DNA of 64,000 nt, taken from NCBI RefSeq assembly GCF_019393635.1, contig NC_057862.1:675854314-675918313 (forward strand), in the 5' to 3' direction. Under the pieces are notes generated by a model. It was not told the DNA's origin, searched no databases, and saw only the letters and a program-made list of their open reading frames with translations. The position numbers were made by a program, and so were the translations under genes. The DNA comes from Dromiciops gliroides. Lineage: Eukaryota; Chordata; Mammalia; Microbiotheria; Microbiotheriidae. Within the stretch, counting starts at the first letter, position 1, and each line of letters opens with the position of its first letter. Shown piece after piece: positions 44,950 through 56,149 of the stretch.

Positions 44950-46600
44950 GCCATCTAAACTCAATTGGGCCCTCATTGCAAGGAAGAAATCCTTTTATTC
45001 TTCATTAATTTTTCCCTTTCCTTACTCATCATAGAACCTATTCCAGAATTTCTCTTCACCCTTCAGACCTCCTATAATTCCTCCTCCTTTCCCACTCTAT
45101 CACCTCAAGACCTCACACTATGCTTTCCTGAGAAAGCTGAAGCCATTTGCTATGAGCTTCCCCTTCTTGCCATTCTCTTCATCTCAAAAATCTCAAAACC
45201 ACTTCATATTATCCTCCTTTTTCTCATCTTTTATTTGCATCTCCACATCTCCATGCAAAAGCCAACCCCTCTACCCATGCCCTTAAACTCATTCCTCCCA
45301 TCTTCTCCAGCAGATTGTTGCTTCAATCATCTCCTCTCCCTCTAATTCTCAATATTTCTTATATCCTGTTGCTTTCAAATATACCTAACCCTCCTCATCT
45401 GTGAAAAAAAACCTTTTTATTTGGCCCTACCAGCCCCCCTCAATCTATAGCTCTCTGGCCCTCATCCCCTTCCAGCTAAACTTCTAGGAAAAAGTCATTC
45501 GCTGACTTGACTTCATGTCCTCTCACCCATTCCTTCACCCTTTACAATTTAGCTTCCAGCCTCCTCAATAATTGAAACTGCTCTCCCTGAAGTTACCACC
45601 AATCTAGTAATTGTCAAATGTGTTGCTTGTTACTCGTTCTTCATCCTTTGTACTTCTCTGAAGTATTTGACATTGTGTAAAAGCTCCTCCTTGATACTTT
45701 CTTTCCTTAAGGTTTTCACTTCTGGTTCTCCTCTTATCTGTCTGACCACTCTTTAGTCAACACTGCTGGATCATGGTCCATATTATCTTACATAACCGAG
45801 AGTATATCCCAAAACTCTTTTCTTGATTTGTTTCTTCCCTATCTCCATTCCCCTTGTTACCTCCTCCACTTGCATAGGTTTACTTATCATGTCTATTCAG
45901 GTGACTAACAGTTACACATCCAGCTCCAGACTTTCTTCCAACGTTGCACCATTAACTGCCTAGTAGAGATTTTGAGATAGATGTTTCAGAGATATCTCAA
46001 AATCACCATATCCAAAATAGAACTAATTATCTTCCACATCTCCTCCAACGCACCCCTCTAATGAACTTGTCTATTTCTGTCATAAGCACAGCAATTCTTC
46101 CATTCTCTAACATTAGTAACTCACCATTATTGTTGACTTCTCACTCTACCTTGTTACACATAGCCAATCAGTTGCCAAATCTTGTCATTTCTACTTCCAC
46201 ATTTCTCATATTTGTCCCTCTTCTAACTACTCCTGCAGCCATCACCCTCAAGCCCTTATCACTTCTCTCCTGGACAGTTACAATGGCTTCTAAATTGGTC
46301 TCACTACCTTGGTCTTTCCTCCTTTCAATCCATCCTTCACACAACTGCCAAAGGGATTTGCTTTGAGTGTGACTGTCACTCTGCATGACCATGTGACTGT
46401 CTTTCTCAGTTAAATCCAGTTAAATGGCTCTCTATGCTCTCTAGGATCCAAACAAAATTCTTCTCTTTGGCATTTAAAGTCCCTAACTCCAATTTTGTTA
46501 TACATTTCTACTACTTTCCAAACTCTGCAGTCCAAACAAAATGGTCTTCTGTTTGTCTCACACATTAACCACTCAATTTCCCATATCCGTGCCTTTTCAC
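44950..46600 (+). mobile_element. L2 LINE, long diverged copy
   Basis: Follows L2 order: TTTACAATTTAGCTTCCAGC and GAAACTGCTCTCCCTGAAG (45540-45600), TCTGAAGTATTTGACATTG, then GGACAGTTACAATGGCTTCT and CTCAATTTCCCATATCC near the end. Many frame breaks; ancient. Confidence 0.75.
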
Positions 46601-46805
46601 TGGCTGTCAGGAAGTTGGGAAGGCTTGAGTTCATATTTGGACTCAGACATTTACTATGTGACACTGGGTAAGTCACTTAGCTTCAACTATGAAGAAGAGG
46701 ATAATAATAATTAGCACCTCCCTTCCATGGTTATTGAGTTGTTCAAATGAGATAATACTTGTAAAGCACAGTGCCTGGTAGGGGAGGCACTCAATAGATA
46801 ATTAT
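46600..46805 (+). mobile_element. MIR-type SINE
   Basis: ACTATGTGACACTGGGTAAG, then CTTCCATGGTTATTGAGTTG and GTGCCTGGTAGG. Confidence 0.75.
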
Positions 46806-48145
46806 TTTCTTTCTTCCTTCCCAATCACAATTCATCACTACAACTCAAATACTCATTCTTGAAGAAGCATTGAATAGGTGAATAAGTAACAGTGGGCATG
46901 TCCATACCCTGCAGAGGAGCAATGAAATCATAATCCCAAACAAAGGCTTACTTGCATAAAGTTGATCAGGAGATTCCCTTATTCACACATCCTTGATCTA
47001 CCTTAAAGTACTTCCATTACAAAAAATCCCACTTTTTTTCTCCCCTTAAACCTTCCCTTTTTGGAAAGGAATTAACTAAGATTTTTAATATTAAATATAG
47101 ATGTATATATGTATTTGTGCTTTGAGTACTCAAAGTAGATATAGATGATAAGGATGTGGATATACCCAAAGAATACAGAGAGAGATATGTGTGTATATGT
47201 GAACACATGTACATATAGACATATAAACATAATATTAGTGTGTGTGTCTTAATATAAATCACATATATAATAGTTATCTTGCCCTGGCACAAAGATAAGC
47301 CTTCTATGTTGTACACAAACAACTTTTCTTCCTTTTCATACTTACTTGAAGTAATATTCAGTCTTTAGTCCTCTTTTGGGGATGGTAATCATAATAATAG
47401 CCAACATCTATATAACATCTTAAGGCTTGCAAAACTTTATCTACACTATCATTTTTGATGCTCACAACTTTGTCTGTTATGTTAGTACAATTTTTTTTCT
47501 TGGACTCATGATTTCATTAGTGTAAGGAAATTCTGCTTCCAATAGATATAGCAATTATCCTGCATTTAGAGAGACCCCCGGAGCATTGAGCAGTAAAGTG
47601 ACTCAGCCAGGGTCACACAACCAGGAGGTGTCAGAATCAGAATTTGAGCCCAGGTCATCAGTTACAGTTTTCTTCTCCCCAGTTTATACTTCAAGGATCT
47701 GCAGCTCAAAGAAATTAAGTAACGTGGCTAAAATCACATGTGGAATTTGTACATCTATCTTCCTGCTATGAACACTCCAGCATTTGATTCACTAAGTCAT
47801 GTTGCTCTTCTTGTCCATTTTTGTGGCATGCTCCTGTGACAGATTGACTCTCAGGACTTTCCAGCTCCCTGAAAGCTCTTATGGTGGTTTTCCTGATTTC
47901 TCCCAAGATGGTGAAGCAGCAAAGTGGGGTGGAAAGATGGTGAGGTTTTTAGTCAGAGCACCTGGATTTGAATTCCCATATCTCAACTTCCTGTGTATCC
48001 TTGGGCAAGTCACTGAACTCTGAAGCCTCATCTGTAAAGTGAAAGGACCATTTCAGCTCTAAATCAATGGTCCTGTGTTTTAGGAACAGTATTTTGGATA
48101 TCCTATCAGTGTTCTTTGCAACTGGTGCTGAGATTTTGAGAGCAG
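46806..48145. other. No gene recognised; MIR-like remnants
   Basis: MIR/THER scraps at about 47390-47490 and 47585-47665 on the minus strand (AGCCAGGGTCACACAACC). No exon signals. Confidence 0.45.
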
Positions 48146-48285
48146 AGAAAACAGTAAATAAAGAAACATTTATTAAGCACTTACTGTGTGCCAAGCACTG
48201 GGCTACATAATAGGAATACAAATACAAGCAAACTGAAGTCACTGTCCTCAAAGAATTTATATTGTAATAGGAGGAGAGGACATAT
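48146..48285. repeat. Old interspersed repeat, L2/MIR-like start
   Basis: AACATTTATTAAGCACTTAC and GTGTGCCAAGCACTGGGCTA are the common mammalian phrases, followed by CTGTCCTCAAAGAATTTAT. Confidence 0.6.
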
Positions 48286-48375
48286 GTATCCATATATGTA
48301 TGTCTATATATATCTACATATATACACATACACATATACATATATATACACACATATATATGTATATATACATGC
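48286..48375 (+). repeat. AT/ATAC-rich microsatellite
   Basis: Imperfect ATAT, ATAC and CATA units. Confidence 0.85.
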
Positions 48376-48756
48376 ATCTAAACCATATCATTTTTCCTTG
48401 GAAAGCTTCCATAATCTATTTATCAGTTGTCCTAAAGGGTGGTAGGGCCAAGATGCCTTTATGAGAGCAAGGCTGCTGATTATTCTGGCCATTGGAGTTT
48501 CTGAGGATGAGGAGGATTTAGAGCCCACAACCAATATGTCACTCAGTTGAAAGACTAGTTGAGGGACACCTGTCCACAATATAGGCAGAAAAGGACTAAG
48601 AGGAACACACAAGGGTCCAGTATCTGTGGGTTCTGTCAGGATCTTTGTTTCTTGGGAGAACTTCAGCTAGTGGACCACTGGAGAACCACTATATGTCAAG
48701 GAGTCAAGAGACTACTGGTCTACAAAATGGCCCTTAGAGCAAGAGTTATTAACCTG

Positions 48757-48757
<1 letters not shown>

Positions 48758-48807
<50 letters not shown>
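48758..48807 (+). repeat. (GT)n microsatellite
   Basis: About 24 pure GT units. Confidence 0.97.
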
Positions 48808-48808
<1 letters not shown>

Positions 48809-48814
48809 ATATTT

Positions 48815-49060
48815 AGGCTCAGAGGATAAAGTACCAGGCTTGGAATCAGGAAGACTCATCTTCCTGAGTTCAAATCTGACCTCAAATACTTACTAGCTGT
48901 GTGACCCTGCACAAGTTACTTAACTCTGTTTGCCTCAGTTTCTTCATCTCTAAAATGAGCTAGAGAAGGAAATGGCAAATCACTCCAGTATTTTTGCCAA
49001 GAAAACCCCAAATAGGGTCATGAAGAATCAGACACAACTGAAAATGAGCAGACAATAGCA
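48815..49060 (+). mobile_element. tRNA-derived SINE with RTE-like tail
   Basis: Body with CTAGCTGTGTGACCCTGCAC; tail GAGAAGGAAATGGCAAATCA and GGGTCATGAAGAATCAGACA. Confidence 0.8.
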
Positions 49061-50580
49061 ACATGTATATTTATATTTGTATATACTTTAATATTTTATA
49101 TATATAAAAAATATTTTATATAGAGAGAAAAACCATATTAAAATACACTGAATTTTAGTCTTCTATATTTATTTTGTGCTTTAAAAACATTATTTGGAGA
49201 AAGGGACTATAGGTTTTATCAGACTGCCAAAGGTTAAGAAGCCTTCCTAGAGCACATTGGGCCATTACAAAGAGGACAAGCCCCAACTATTTGCTGGCCA
49301 TAAGGAGACTAGCTGAGGTCTGGTGAAAAGGGGTCAGAAGCATAGGAAAGCCAAAGAATCAGGCCCCAAAGACCTTGTTTTCCATTTTAGCACTATTGAG
49401 TAGGGTATTTAAGGAGGAGCTAGGTAAGACAATAGGAAGAGGGAATTGAGTTTGGGGATACGTTTTTTGGTTGGAAAGGCTGCCTCAGATGGATGGAGAC
49501 CCCTGCCTAGATGGTGGAGAGGGGCTAAATCCTGGTCACTGCCCGCAGATAGGTAAGCCAGGCCTGCTCCAAGGTTCCCGCTTCTCTGTCCTTTCCATCC
49601 CTGTAGCCCATTTGTTAGGAACAAGGTTGCTTGAGGCATCTTCCAAGGCAGCCCTGGTACTTGTAACAATACGTGGCTTATTTCTCTTTCTGGTGAAGCC
49701 AGAGTGAATGTGAATTGGACAATCTAGGATGCTGGGAGCACTAGTCATGGGGTTCTGTTTTTCTTTCTCCTGCTGTTCTTCTCTGTACTTTTCTGCTATA
49801 ATGCTTGAAACAGACAGCTGGGGCCTGTGCACTGGGTTTGGGGAGGGGAGGGGGGAACCTGCTGTGCTTCATGTTTTTGTTGTTTACCCAAGTGATGCAG
49901 GATGTGGCCTGGCTTTTTCAGGTCACCAGGAAAAGCAGGTATCCTGGGAGATGAAACGGTCTCTGTCTCTGCTAATGCAAATCAAGTACTTGCTTGAAAA
50001 TGTTGGGCCAAGAATTTCTTTTCTATAAGAGGCAGCATTAAAGTTAGGATGGGAGATTATGTCCTACAACATGCTATGAACACTCAAAAAGTCTTTTGAA
50101 AACTAGCAACCACAGTAGTTCTCACTTTCATGTGCTTGGGACCAGCTCAAATGGTCTTTCTACAGCCAATTGTTAAATTTTCAGTGAAAAAGTTAAACCT
50201 CAAACATCACTACAAATCTTTTATTCTTTTGTTGATGGTCTAGACTCAGGAAAGTGATGGAGAAAATGCTAATAATTCAGATTAAATTGAAAAGTGTGTC
50301 CTGCTTACATTGTTTCCCAGAAAGCCAATTGTTAAACATTAGCCAGCACAGTTCTGCTTGGGTCCTCATGCCCAGGTGATTAATTAAGTTATTCTTGTTT
50401 TCTGTTCAAGCTGCACACCAAAGAATGAATCAGATGAGCCTAGATCTGTTTCATTTAAGTCTCTATAACACTCTCTTTCCTTCACTCCATCCACTGCCTT
50501 TTCTGGCTTCCTTTAATTCCCAACTAAAATGCTTTTTCTTTTTTAATCATATCCTACTTATCCTGTATATAACTTGTTTG
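49061..50580. other. No gene recognised
   Basis: GC content is a little higher at 49400-49900, but I see no splice-bounded frame with recognisable homology. Confidence 0.4.
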
Positions 50581-50584
50581 TATA

Positions 50585-50830
50585 TATTCATTTACATATC
50601 TCCTCCATTTGACAGTCTTTGAGGTCAAGGACCGTCTTTGTCTCATTGTGTATCTCCAGCACTTAACACAGTGTCTGGCACATAGAAGGCACTTAATAAA
50701 TGTTCATTGAATTGAATTGCCTGATTTTACAAATAAGGAAACTGAGGCACAGAGAGAAGAAAAAACATCCCCAAGTGCACTCAGGTAGTAAGCATCAGGA
50801 GTGGGATTTGAACCTAGATCCTTTGATGCC
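50585..50830. mobile_element. L2/MIR-family tail followed by a MIR fragment
   Basis: GTCTTTGAGGTCAAGGACCG through CACTTAATAAATGTTCATTG, then AAGGAAACTGAGGCACAGAG and GGATTTGAACCTAGATCC in reverse MIR orientation. Confidence 0.65.
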
Positions 50831-50873
50831 AGAGCAGGTGCAACCTGAATGAGTGATGCTTCTGCTTGACTAT

Positions 50874-51385
50874 TGTGATAAAATAATGGGATTTATAAGA
50901 TACTCAAAGGGGTGGAGATTAATCTAAACTGATTGAATTAAGTGAGAGTGATTGACTGCTGATTAGCCTACTTCAAGTTAACTAGATTGTAAGCACACCT
51001 GACTAGCCCTTAAGAAGGTATTGTTCTCAGAAGCTAAGGACTTTGAACTTAACTCCAGACCACCTTCAAGTCCAGTGAACAATGCATTTGGATGATGCCT
51101 ACCAATCATCTTGAAGTAGAGTGTAAGGACCACCTCTGCTCTGGACCTATAAAAAGTTTCCACACTCAGGTTGCTGGAGAGTTTGTGGTTGAAGCAGGAT
51201 CATGGTGGAGGACTTGAGGAAGAACCCGACCAGGCTGGAACTCTAGGCTAGATAGGCCTTTTCTTAAGTTCACTTGTTTTATTTTTTCTAATACCTAGTA
51301 TGCTTTAATAAATGCTTAATGCCCAAAGACTGGTGCTAAAGCTTCTAATTTAAGACAACCACACATTTAGATTTTAGACATCACA
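50874..51385 (+). mobile_element. Solo LTR with 4-base target duplication (endogenous retrovirus fossil)
   Basis: 512 bp from TGTGATAAAATAATGG to TTTTAGACATCACA, bounded by CTAT at 50870-50873 and 51386-51389. AATAAATGC lies near the end and a TATAAAAAG box at about 51150. The 4-base duplication suits ERV1-type elements. No coding region. The exact flanks suggest moderate age. Confidence 0.8.
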
Positions 51386-51479
51386 CTATGGTCCTCACAA
51401 CTTCCCTATGGATGGACGGGTGTAGAATGCAATCCCATCTCTCATACATGTTACAAGATAAATGATGGATGTATAGAAA

Positions 51480-51690
51480 GCTAATATAGGAAAGAAAGCA
51501 GGTAGGTGAATGATAGATGATAGATAAATAGAAAGATAAATAGATGGCTGTATGCATAGGTAGATGATAGATCCATAGGAAGGTAGATAGATAAAAGGAT
51601 CAACATATAGATGACAGATTGATAGATAACTAGATGGATAGATAACAGATGATAAATAGATGGATAGATAAATGGATGGATAGATAGATT
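51480..51690 (+). repeat. (GATA)n-like repeat, imperfect
   Basis: AGATAGAT, GATGATAG and related tetramers over about 200 bases. Confidence 0.9.
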
Positions 51691-51810
51691 GGTTGCTGTC
51701 CTTTATTCTCAAAGAAGACCAAATGATATCACTACGTTGGAGTCAAGTTACAGTGTGTCTGACTATGGCTGATTAGACCAATACAAGCTCAAAATGCTCT
51801 ATTATCTTAT
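51690..51810 (-). mobile_element. RTE LINE 3' UTR fragment
   Basis: GGTTGCTGTCCTTTATTCTC and GAGTCAAGTTACAGTGTGTC are a recurrent marsupial RTE 3' phrase in reverse orientation. Confidence 0.55.
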
Positions 51811-51825
51811 CAAAACTGTCTGATA

Positions 51826-52225
51826 TTGGATAAGAAATAGAAAGATAAATCAATGGACCAGAGTAGACATATAATTTACAACAGCAAATAAATATGTTTG
51901 TATTTGATAAGTGAAAATACTTAAGATTTTGGGATAAGAATTCATTATTTGGTAAAAATTATTGGGAAAACTAGATAACAGTATGGCAGAAACTGGAAAT
52001 GGACCAATATCTCATACAATTTACCAGGATAAGGTCAAAATCGATACATTCCTGATATAGAGAAATTTTATAAGAAAATTAGAATATGTAACATATTACT
52101 TCTCAGACTTATGGATAAGTAAACAATTTATGAGTAAACAAGAGGTAGAGAGCAAATTTAGGTATAAAATGAATAATTTTGATTACATTAAAAGAGTTTA
52201 AATGCTTGGCAGTGTAATTTGAAGA
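51826..52225 (+). mobile_element. L1 ORF2 fragment
   Basis: Translates piecewise as L1 ORF2 C-terminal wording: MAETGNGPISHTIYQDKVK, SKQFMSKQEVES, YKMNNFDYIK. It ends at the GGAA microsatellite, which may have grown from its tail. Confidence 0.7.
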
Positions 52226-52234
52226 AAGACAGAC

Positions 52235-52353
52235 AAAAAGGAAGGAAGGAAGGAAAGAAGGAGGGAAGGAAGGAAGGAAGGAAGGAAGGAAGGAAGGAAG
52301 GAAGGAAGGAAGGAAGGAAGGAAGGAAGGAAGAAAAAGAAAGGAAGGAAGGAA

Positions 52354-52423
<70 letters not shown>

Positions 52424-52540
52424 AGGAAGGAAGGAAGGAAAGAAGGAAGGAAAGAAATGAAGGAAGGAAGAGGGGCAAGGGAGGGAGAGAGGGAAGGAAG
52501 GAAGGGAATAAAGAGAGAAAGAAAGAAAGGGAAGGAAGAA
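52235..52540 (+). repeat. (GGAA)n / (GAAA)n tract
   Basis: About 300 bases of GGAA, then GAAA, then mixed purines. Lys/Glu or Phe/Leu open frames across it are artefacts. Confidence 0.98.
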
Positions 52541-52624
52541 AAGAAACAGTTCCTGACTTCAAAGGGTTTATGTTCTATCTGTGGAAATAACGGGAATATG
52601 TTCATAATCACAGTTTTTAAATTG

Positions 52625-52755
52625 AAAGGATATCAGTGACTCTCAAATCTAACCCTTTCATTTTACAGATGAGGAAACTGAGGTCCAGGGAATTTAAGGA
52701 ACTTGTACAGGTCATAGAGATGTGGGATTTGAACTCAGGTCCTCTGATTTGTTGA
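52625..52755 (-). mobile_element. MIR-type SINE fragment
   Basis: TTTTACAGATGAGGAAACTG and GATTTGAACTCAGGTCCTC; ends exactly where the X2 homology starts. Confidence 0.7.
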
Positions 52756-53657
52756 TGATAAATTTTTGTAAGAAAATGAATTTTATATTAAGCTGAAAAT
52801 ATGACCAATCTTAGCTCCAGAGAACAGATAAATAAAACTATTTCCCCCGTTTCTATAGCAATTTAGGAGACTATAGATACACTAAAAGTCAATTGCATTG
52901 ACACATCAAAAAAGAAAGAAAAAAAGTTATCAGTAAGGCAAGGATTTTCTTCTGCTACAATTTTAGCAGAAAGATCTTTAATAGCTATCATGATAAAGTC
53001 CTCCAGCATTAGAATAACAGTGTGCCATGTTTATAATCTATTTCCTCTGTCTGGTTGTATCATCTCTAGTAAACTTCCACCATGATACTCCTTGTGTCCA
53101 TCCTTCCATTGATCATCACCCAGATGCTCCCAAGCTCACTCCCAATTATGAATTTCATCACAAGACTACATCTTCTAGATTTACAGTGCTATACTATCTT
53201 CTATTTTATCTTTTTTCTTTTTAACTAGATTTAACTTTTATTGCAAATATGACCACATACCTCCAAGTCTCAGTGATATCATGATTTTATAAGATGTAGA
53301 ATTCAAAGATATGTTAGATATAATACACTACATCCTCATCATTTTAAATATTTAGTAAATTAATACTTGGAATAAGTGATTTGCCCAAGATAAAAAATAA
53401 GTACTAAATAACAGATCTAGTATTAGAAGAATTTTTTCACACAAAATCCAAAGTTCTTTACACTCAAATGTCTATGTGGTCTAATTTGCCTCTTTGTAAA
53501 TGTATGGTTTTTCCTTACATGAAAAATTCCAGAACTTTGTCTCTACTTTTCCCATAAGCAGGTAAATAACTAGGGTGGGCATAGAAATATAAAAAGAGAT
53601 TCACCTAGAGACCTTAGAAATATAAAAAGAGATTCATCTAGAGACCTTTTGCCACAG

Positions 53658-53730
53658 GTTTAACAAATTAGGTAGAAATATCTTCTCATGTTCCTTTGCC
53701 TGCTCCATAGTAGAAGAATTACATTTACCA
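53658..53730 (+). pseudogene. Remnant of UT tail exon, first copy
   Basis: Acceptor GCCACAG is kept, but the phase-1 reading stops after four residues (G L T N, TAG). Corresponds to the open exon at 11804. A local duplication of the upstream AAATATAAAAAGAGATTC phrase is visible at 53586-53640. Confidence 0.55.
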
Positions 53731-53849
53731 ATACTGTTAACATCTCTAATTTTTTATGGTTCATATTTAACAAAGTCATATGAGACTATTGGCTTTGTTA
53801 TTTCTTCTCTTCTTGGGTATTGCCTCCTATAAAACATTGGATATTCTAT

Positions 53850-55427
53850 TTTAATTTTTTTACTTTGTTTTTAATTTATGAGATAAAAAACCATTTCCAA
53901 AATAGTGTATTTTTAAAAATATTGCAGTGAAACTGCAAATCTATTATGTGCAATTTCCTATTCCTTTCAAATATCTAGTAAAGTTATCATGTCCTTTTCT
54001 TTTTCCTTCCCTTCCCCCTCCACCCTGGATATGGCTACCATTAGACACACACATATATACTCATATATGCATATACACATGTAAAATCATCCTATAACAC
54101 TTCTATGGATCAGTTCTTTCTCTGGATACAGATAGTATCTTCCTTCATATGTCCTTTTTAGTTAATTTGGTTATTTATAATAGTTAAAATGATATTCACT
54201 CAAAGTTGTTCTTACAATAATATTGTTGTTACTGTATACAATGTTCTCTTGGTTCTGCTCATTTTGTTCTTCATTATTTCAGATAAATCTTTCCATGTTT
54301 TTCTAAGATCATCAAACTCATTATTTCTTAGAGCATAGTAGTATTCCATGACAATTATGTACACAACTTGTTGAGCCATTCCCTAATTGATGAGGAACCC
54401 TGCAATTTTCAGTTCTTTGCCACCACAAAGAGAGCTGCTACAAATATCTTTGAACATATAGATTATTTTCCTTTTTCCCTACTTATATTTGGAATTAGAC
54501 CCAGTAATGATATTGCTGGGTCTAAGGGTATAGGCAGTTTAATAACTCTTTAGACGTAATTCCAGATTGCTCTCCCAAATGGTTTGATCAGTTCAGAATT
54601 CCAACAAAAATTAGTGTCCCCATTTTTCCACATCCCTGCCAACATTTCTCACTTTCCTCTTTATTTGTTTTAGCGAATCTGATGGGTGTAAAACTATATC
54701 TCAAGGCTATTTTAATTTTTATTTCTCTAATCAATAATGATTTAGAATATTTTTCACATGACTATATATTGTTTTGATTTCTTCATTTAAAAAATTGTCT
54801 ACTCATATCCTTAGACCACTTATAAATAGGAGAATGATGCATATTCTCATATATTTGACAAGGTTCTTTGTAGGCTTGAAATATGAGACCTTTATCTGAT
54901 TAAATGTCTACAATATTTTTTCACAATTTTCTGCTTTCCTTCTAATCTTGGCTACAGTTGTTTTATTTGTACCAAAACAAATTAATTTAATGTAGTCAAA
55001 ATTGTCCATTTTATACCTAACTTTGCTCTCTATCTCTTGTTTATTCATAAATTGCTATCCATAATCTGATGAGTAATATTTTACATGTATTTCTATTTTT
55101 CTTGTAATATCTCTTTTTATATCAGGTCATGTATCCATTTTGACCTTATCTTGGTAAATGGTATAAGATATTGGTTTATGCCCAATTTCTGCCATACTGC
55201 TTTCCAGTTTTCCCAACAATGTTTACCAAATAATGAATTCTTATCCCAAAATCTTGTATTTGCTTTTTTTCAAATGCAAGGTTATTATAGTTACTTGTCC
55301 ATGTAAATTGTATATCCACCCTGTTCCATTGATCTACCTTTCTATCTCTTAGCTAATACCAAATAGTTTTAAAAATTACTGCCTTATAATATAATATCTG
55401 GTACTGCTAAACACTCTTTTAGAGTGC
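53850..55427 (-). mobile_element. L1 LINE, 3' half, old
   Basis: Minus-strand L1 3' UTR and ORF2 end, parallel to the copy at 16260-18455 (shared phrases CCATATTGACCTTAT-type, CAATTTCTGCCATACTGC and CAGTTTTCCCAACA). More frame breaks than that copy. Confidence 0.85.
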
Positions 55428-55500
55428 ATTCTGAGAAGATGGCAGAGTAGGGCAGAAATTTCTAGGTTCTCCAGATTTCCTCCACAAGACAGAAAATCAT
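55428..55500 (+). mobile_element. L1 5'-end fragment
   Basis: GAGAAGATGGCAGAGTAGGG, then CTCCAGATTTCCTCC, is the start phrase of marsupial L1. It points away from the minus-strand L1 that it abuts. Confidence 0.5.
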
Positions 55501-55760
55501 GATGTAATGGCCTTAAAGCAGCATTGGTAGAAGTCTCCAAGAAGAGATTAAATAATAGTGAAGGATATGGGGTGGGATAGGTAGAAAGAAAATCAATGAA
55601 AATTAACTCCTTTGGGAAGCAATAAGAATATATCAATTTTATCCAGGTGTAAAAATTTCAAAATTATGGTCTCTTCTTCCACTTCTTCCATTAGCATGTT
55701 GGATGGCTGGGTTGGCATGGGGATATGAAGAAATATTAACCTAGAGACCTTTATTCACAG

Positions 55761-55830
55761 GTTAAACAAGTCTGCTGGAATGATCTTTTAATTCTCCTGA
55801 TTCTCCTACTCTTCCAACACAATAGAGGAA
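55761..55830 (+). pseudogene. Remnant of UT tail exon, second copy
   Basis: Acceptor TTATTCACAG is kept; the phase-1 reading stops at the first full codon (TAA). Corresponds to the open exon at 14405. Confidence 0.55.
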
Positions 55831-56149
55831 TGGAATATACCAAGGACAAGACTCCAGGCAAGTCAATCACTGTCTTCTTTGGGGTTCCATGAACATTAGT
55901 CTTAATGCTGTCCCTGGCTAATCTCTCTCCACCAGGGAAATTTTTATCCTTTCACAAGTGGCCAAGGCATAAATCCTTGAAAATAAGCCATGAATATATA
56001 ATTTTTTAAAATTTTTATGCATTTCATTTTAAGTGGCAAGCCCAAACAAACATGGATTTATAACCATTTATACTTAATAACAAATTCATGCCTATAATAT
56101 GCCCATAACAGTATATTAGTTTATTCCTTTATTCATTTCAATTCACCTT

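Larger units (their letters stand above)
52756..56145 (+). repeat. Segment X2: orphan 3' part of a UT duplication unit
   Basis: Matches X1 in two blocks: 52756-53850 with 10920-12180, and 55540-56145 with 14190-14780. An L1 fills the middle. No alpha or transmembrane exon precedes it on the plus strand. It ends at the RTE fragment at about 56150. Confidence 0.85.

Noticed and set aside
44965-46366. Runs of open frame of 100-126 residues
   Set aside because: They fall in a diverged L2 LINE and show no host protein features.
49400-49900. Possible unrecognised exon cluster in a slightly GC-richer stretch
   Set aside because: Frames are short, without conserved wording, a matching splice phase or a partner exon.
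9945-51385. Possible retroviral genes attached to the LTRs
   Set aside because: All LTRs appear solo or fragmentary; no adjoining gag, pol or env-like sequence was recognised.
52188-52611. Long Lys/Glu and Phe/Leu/Ser open frames on both strands
   Set aside because: Translations of the GGAA/GAAA microsatellite.
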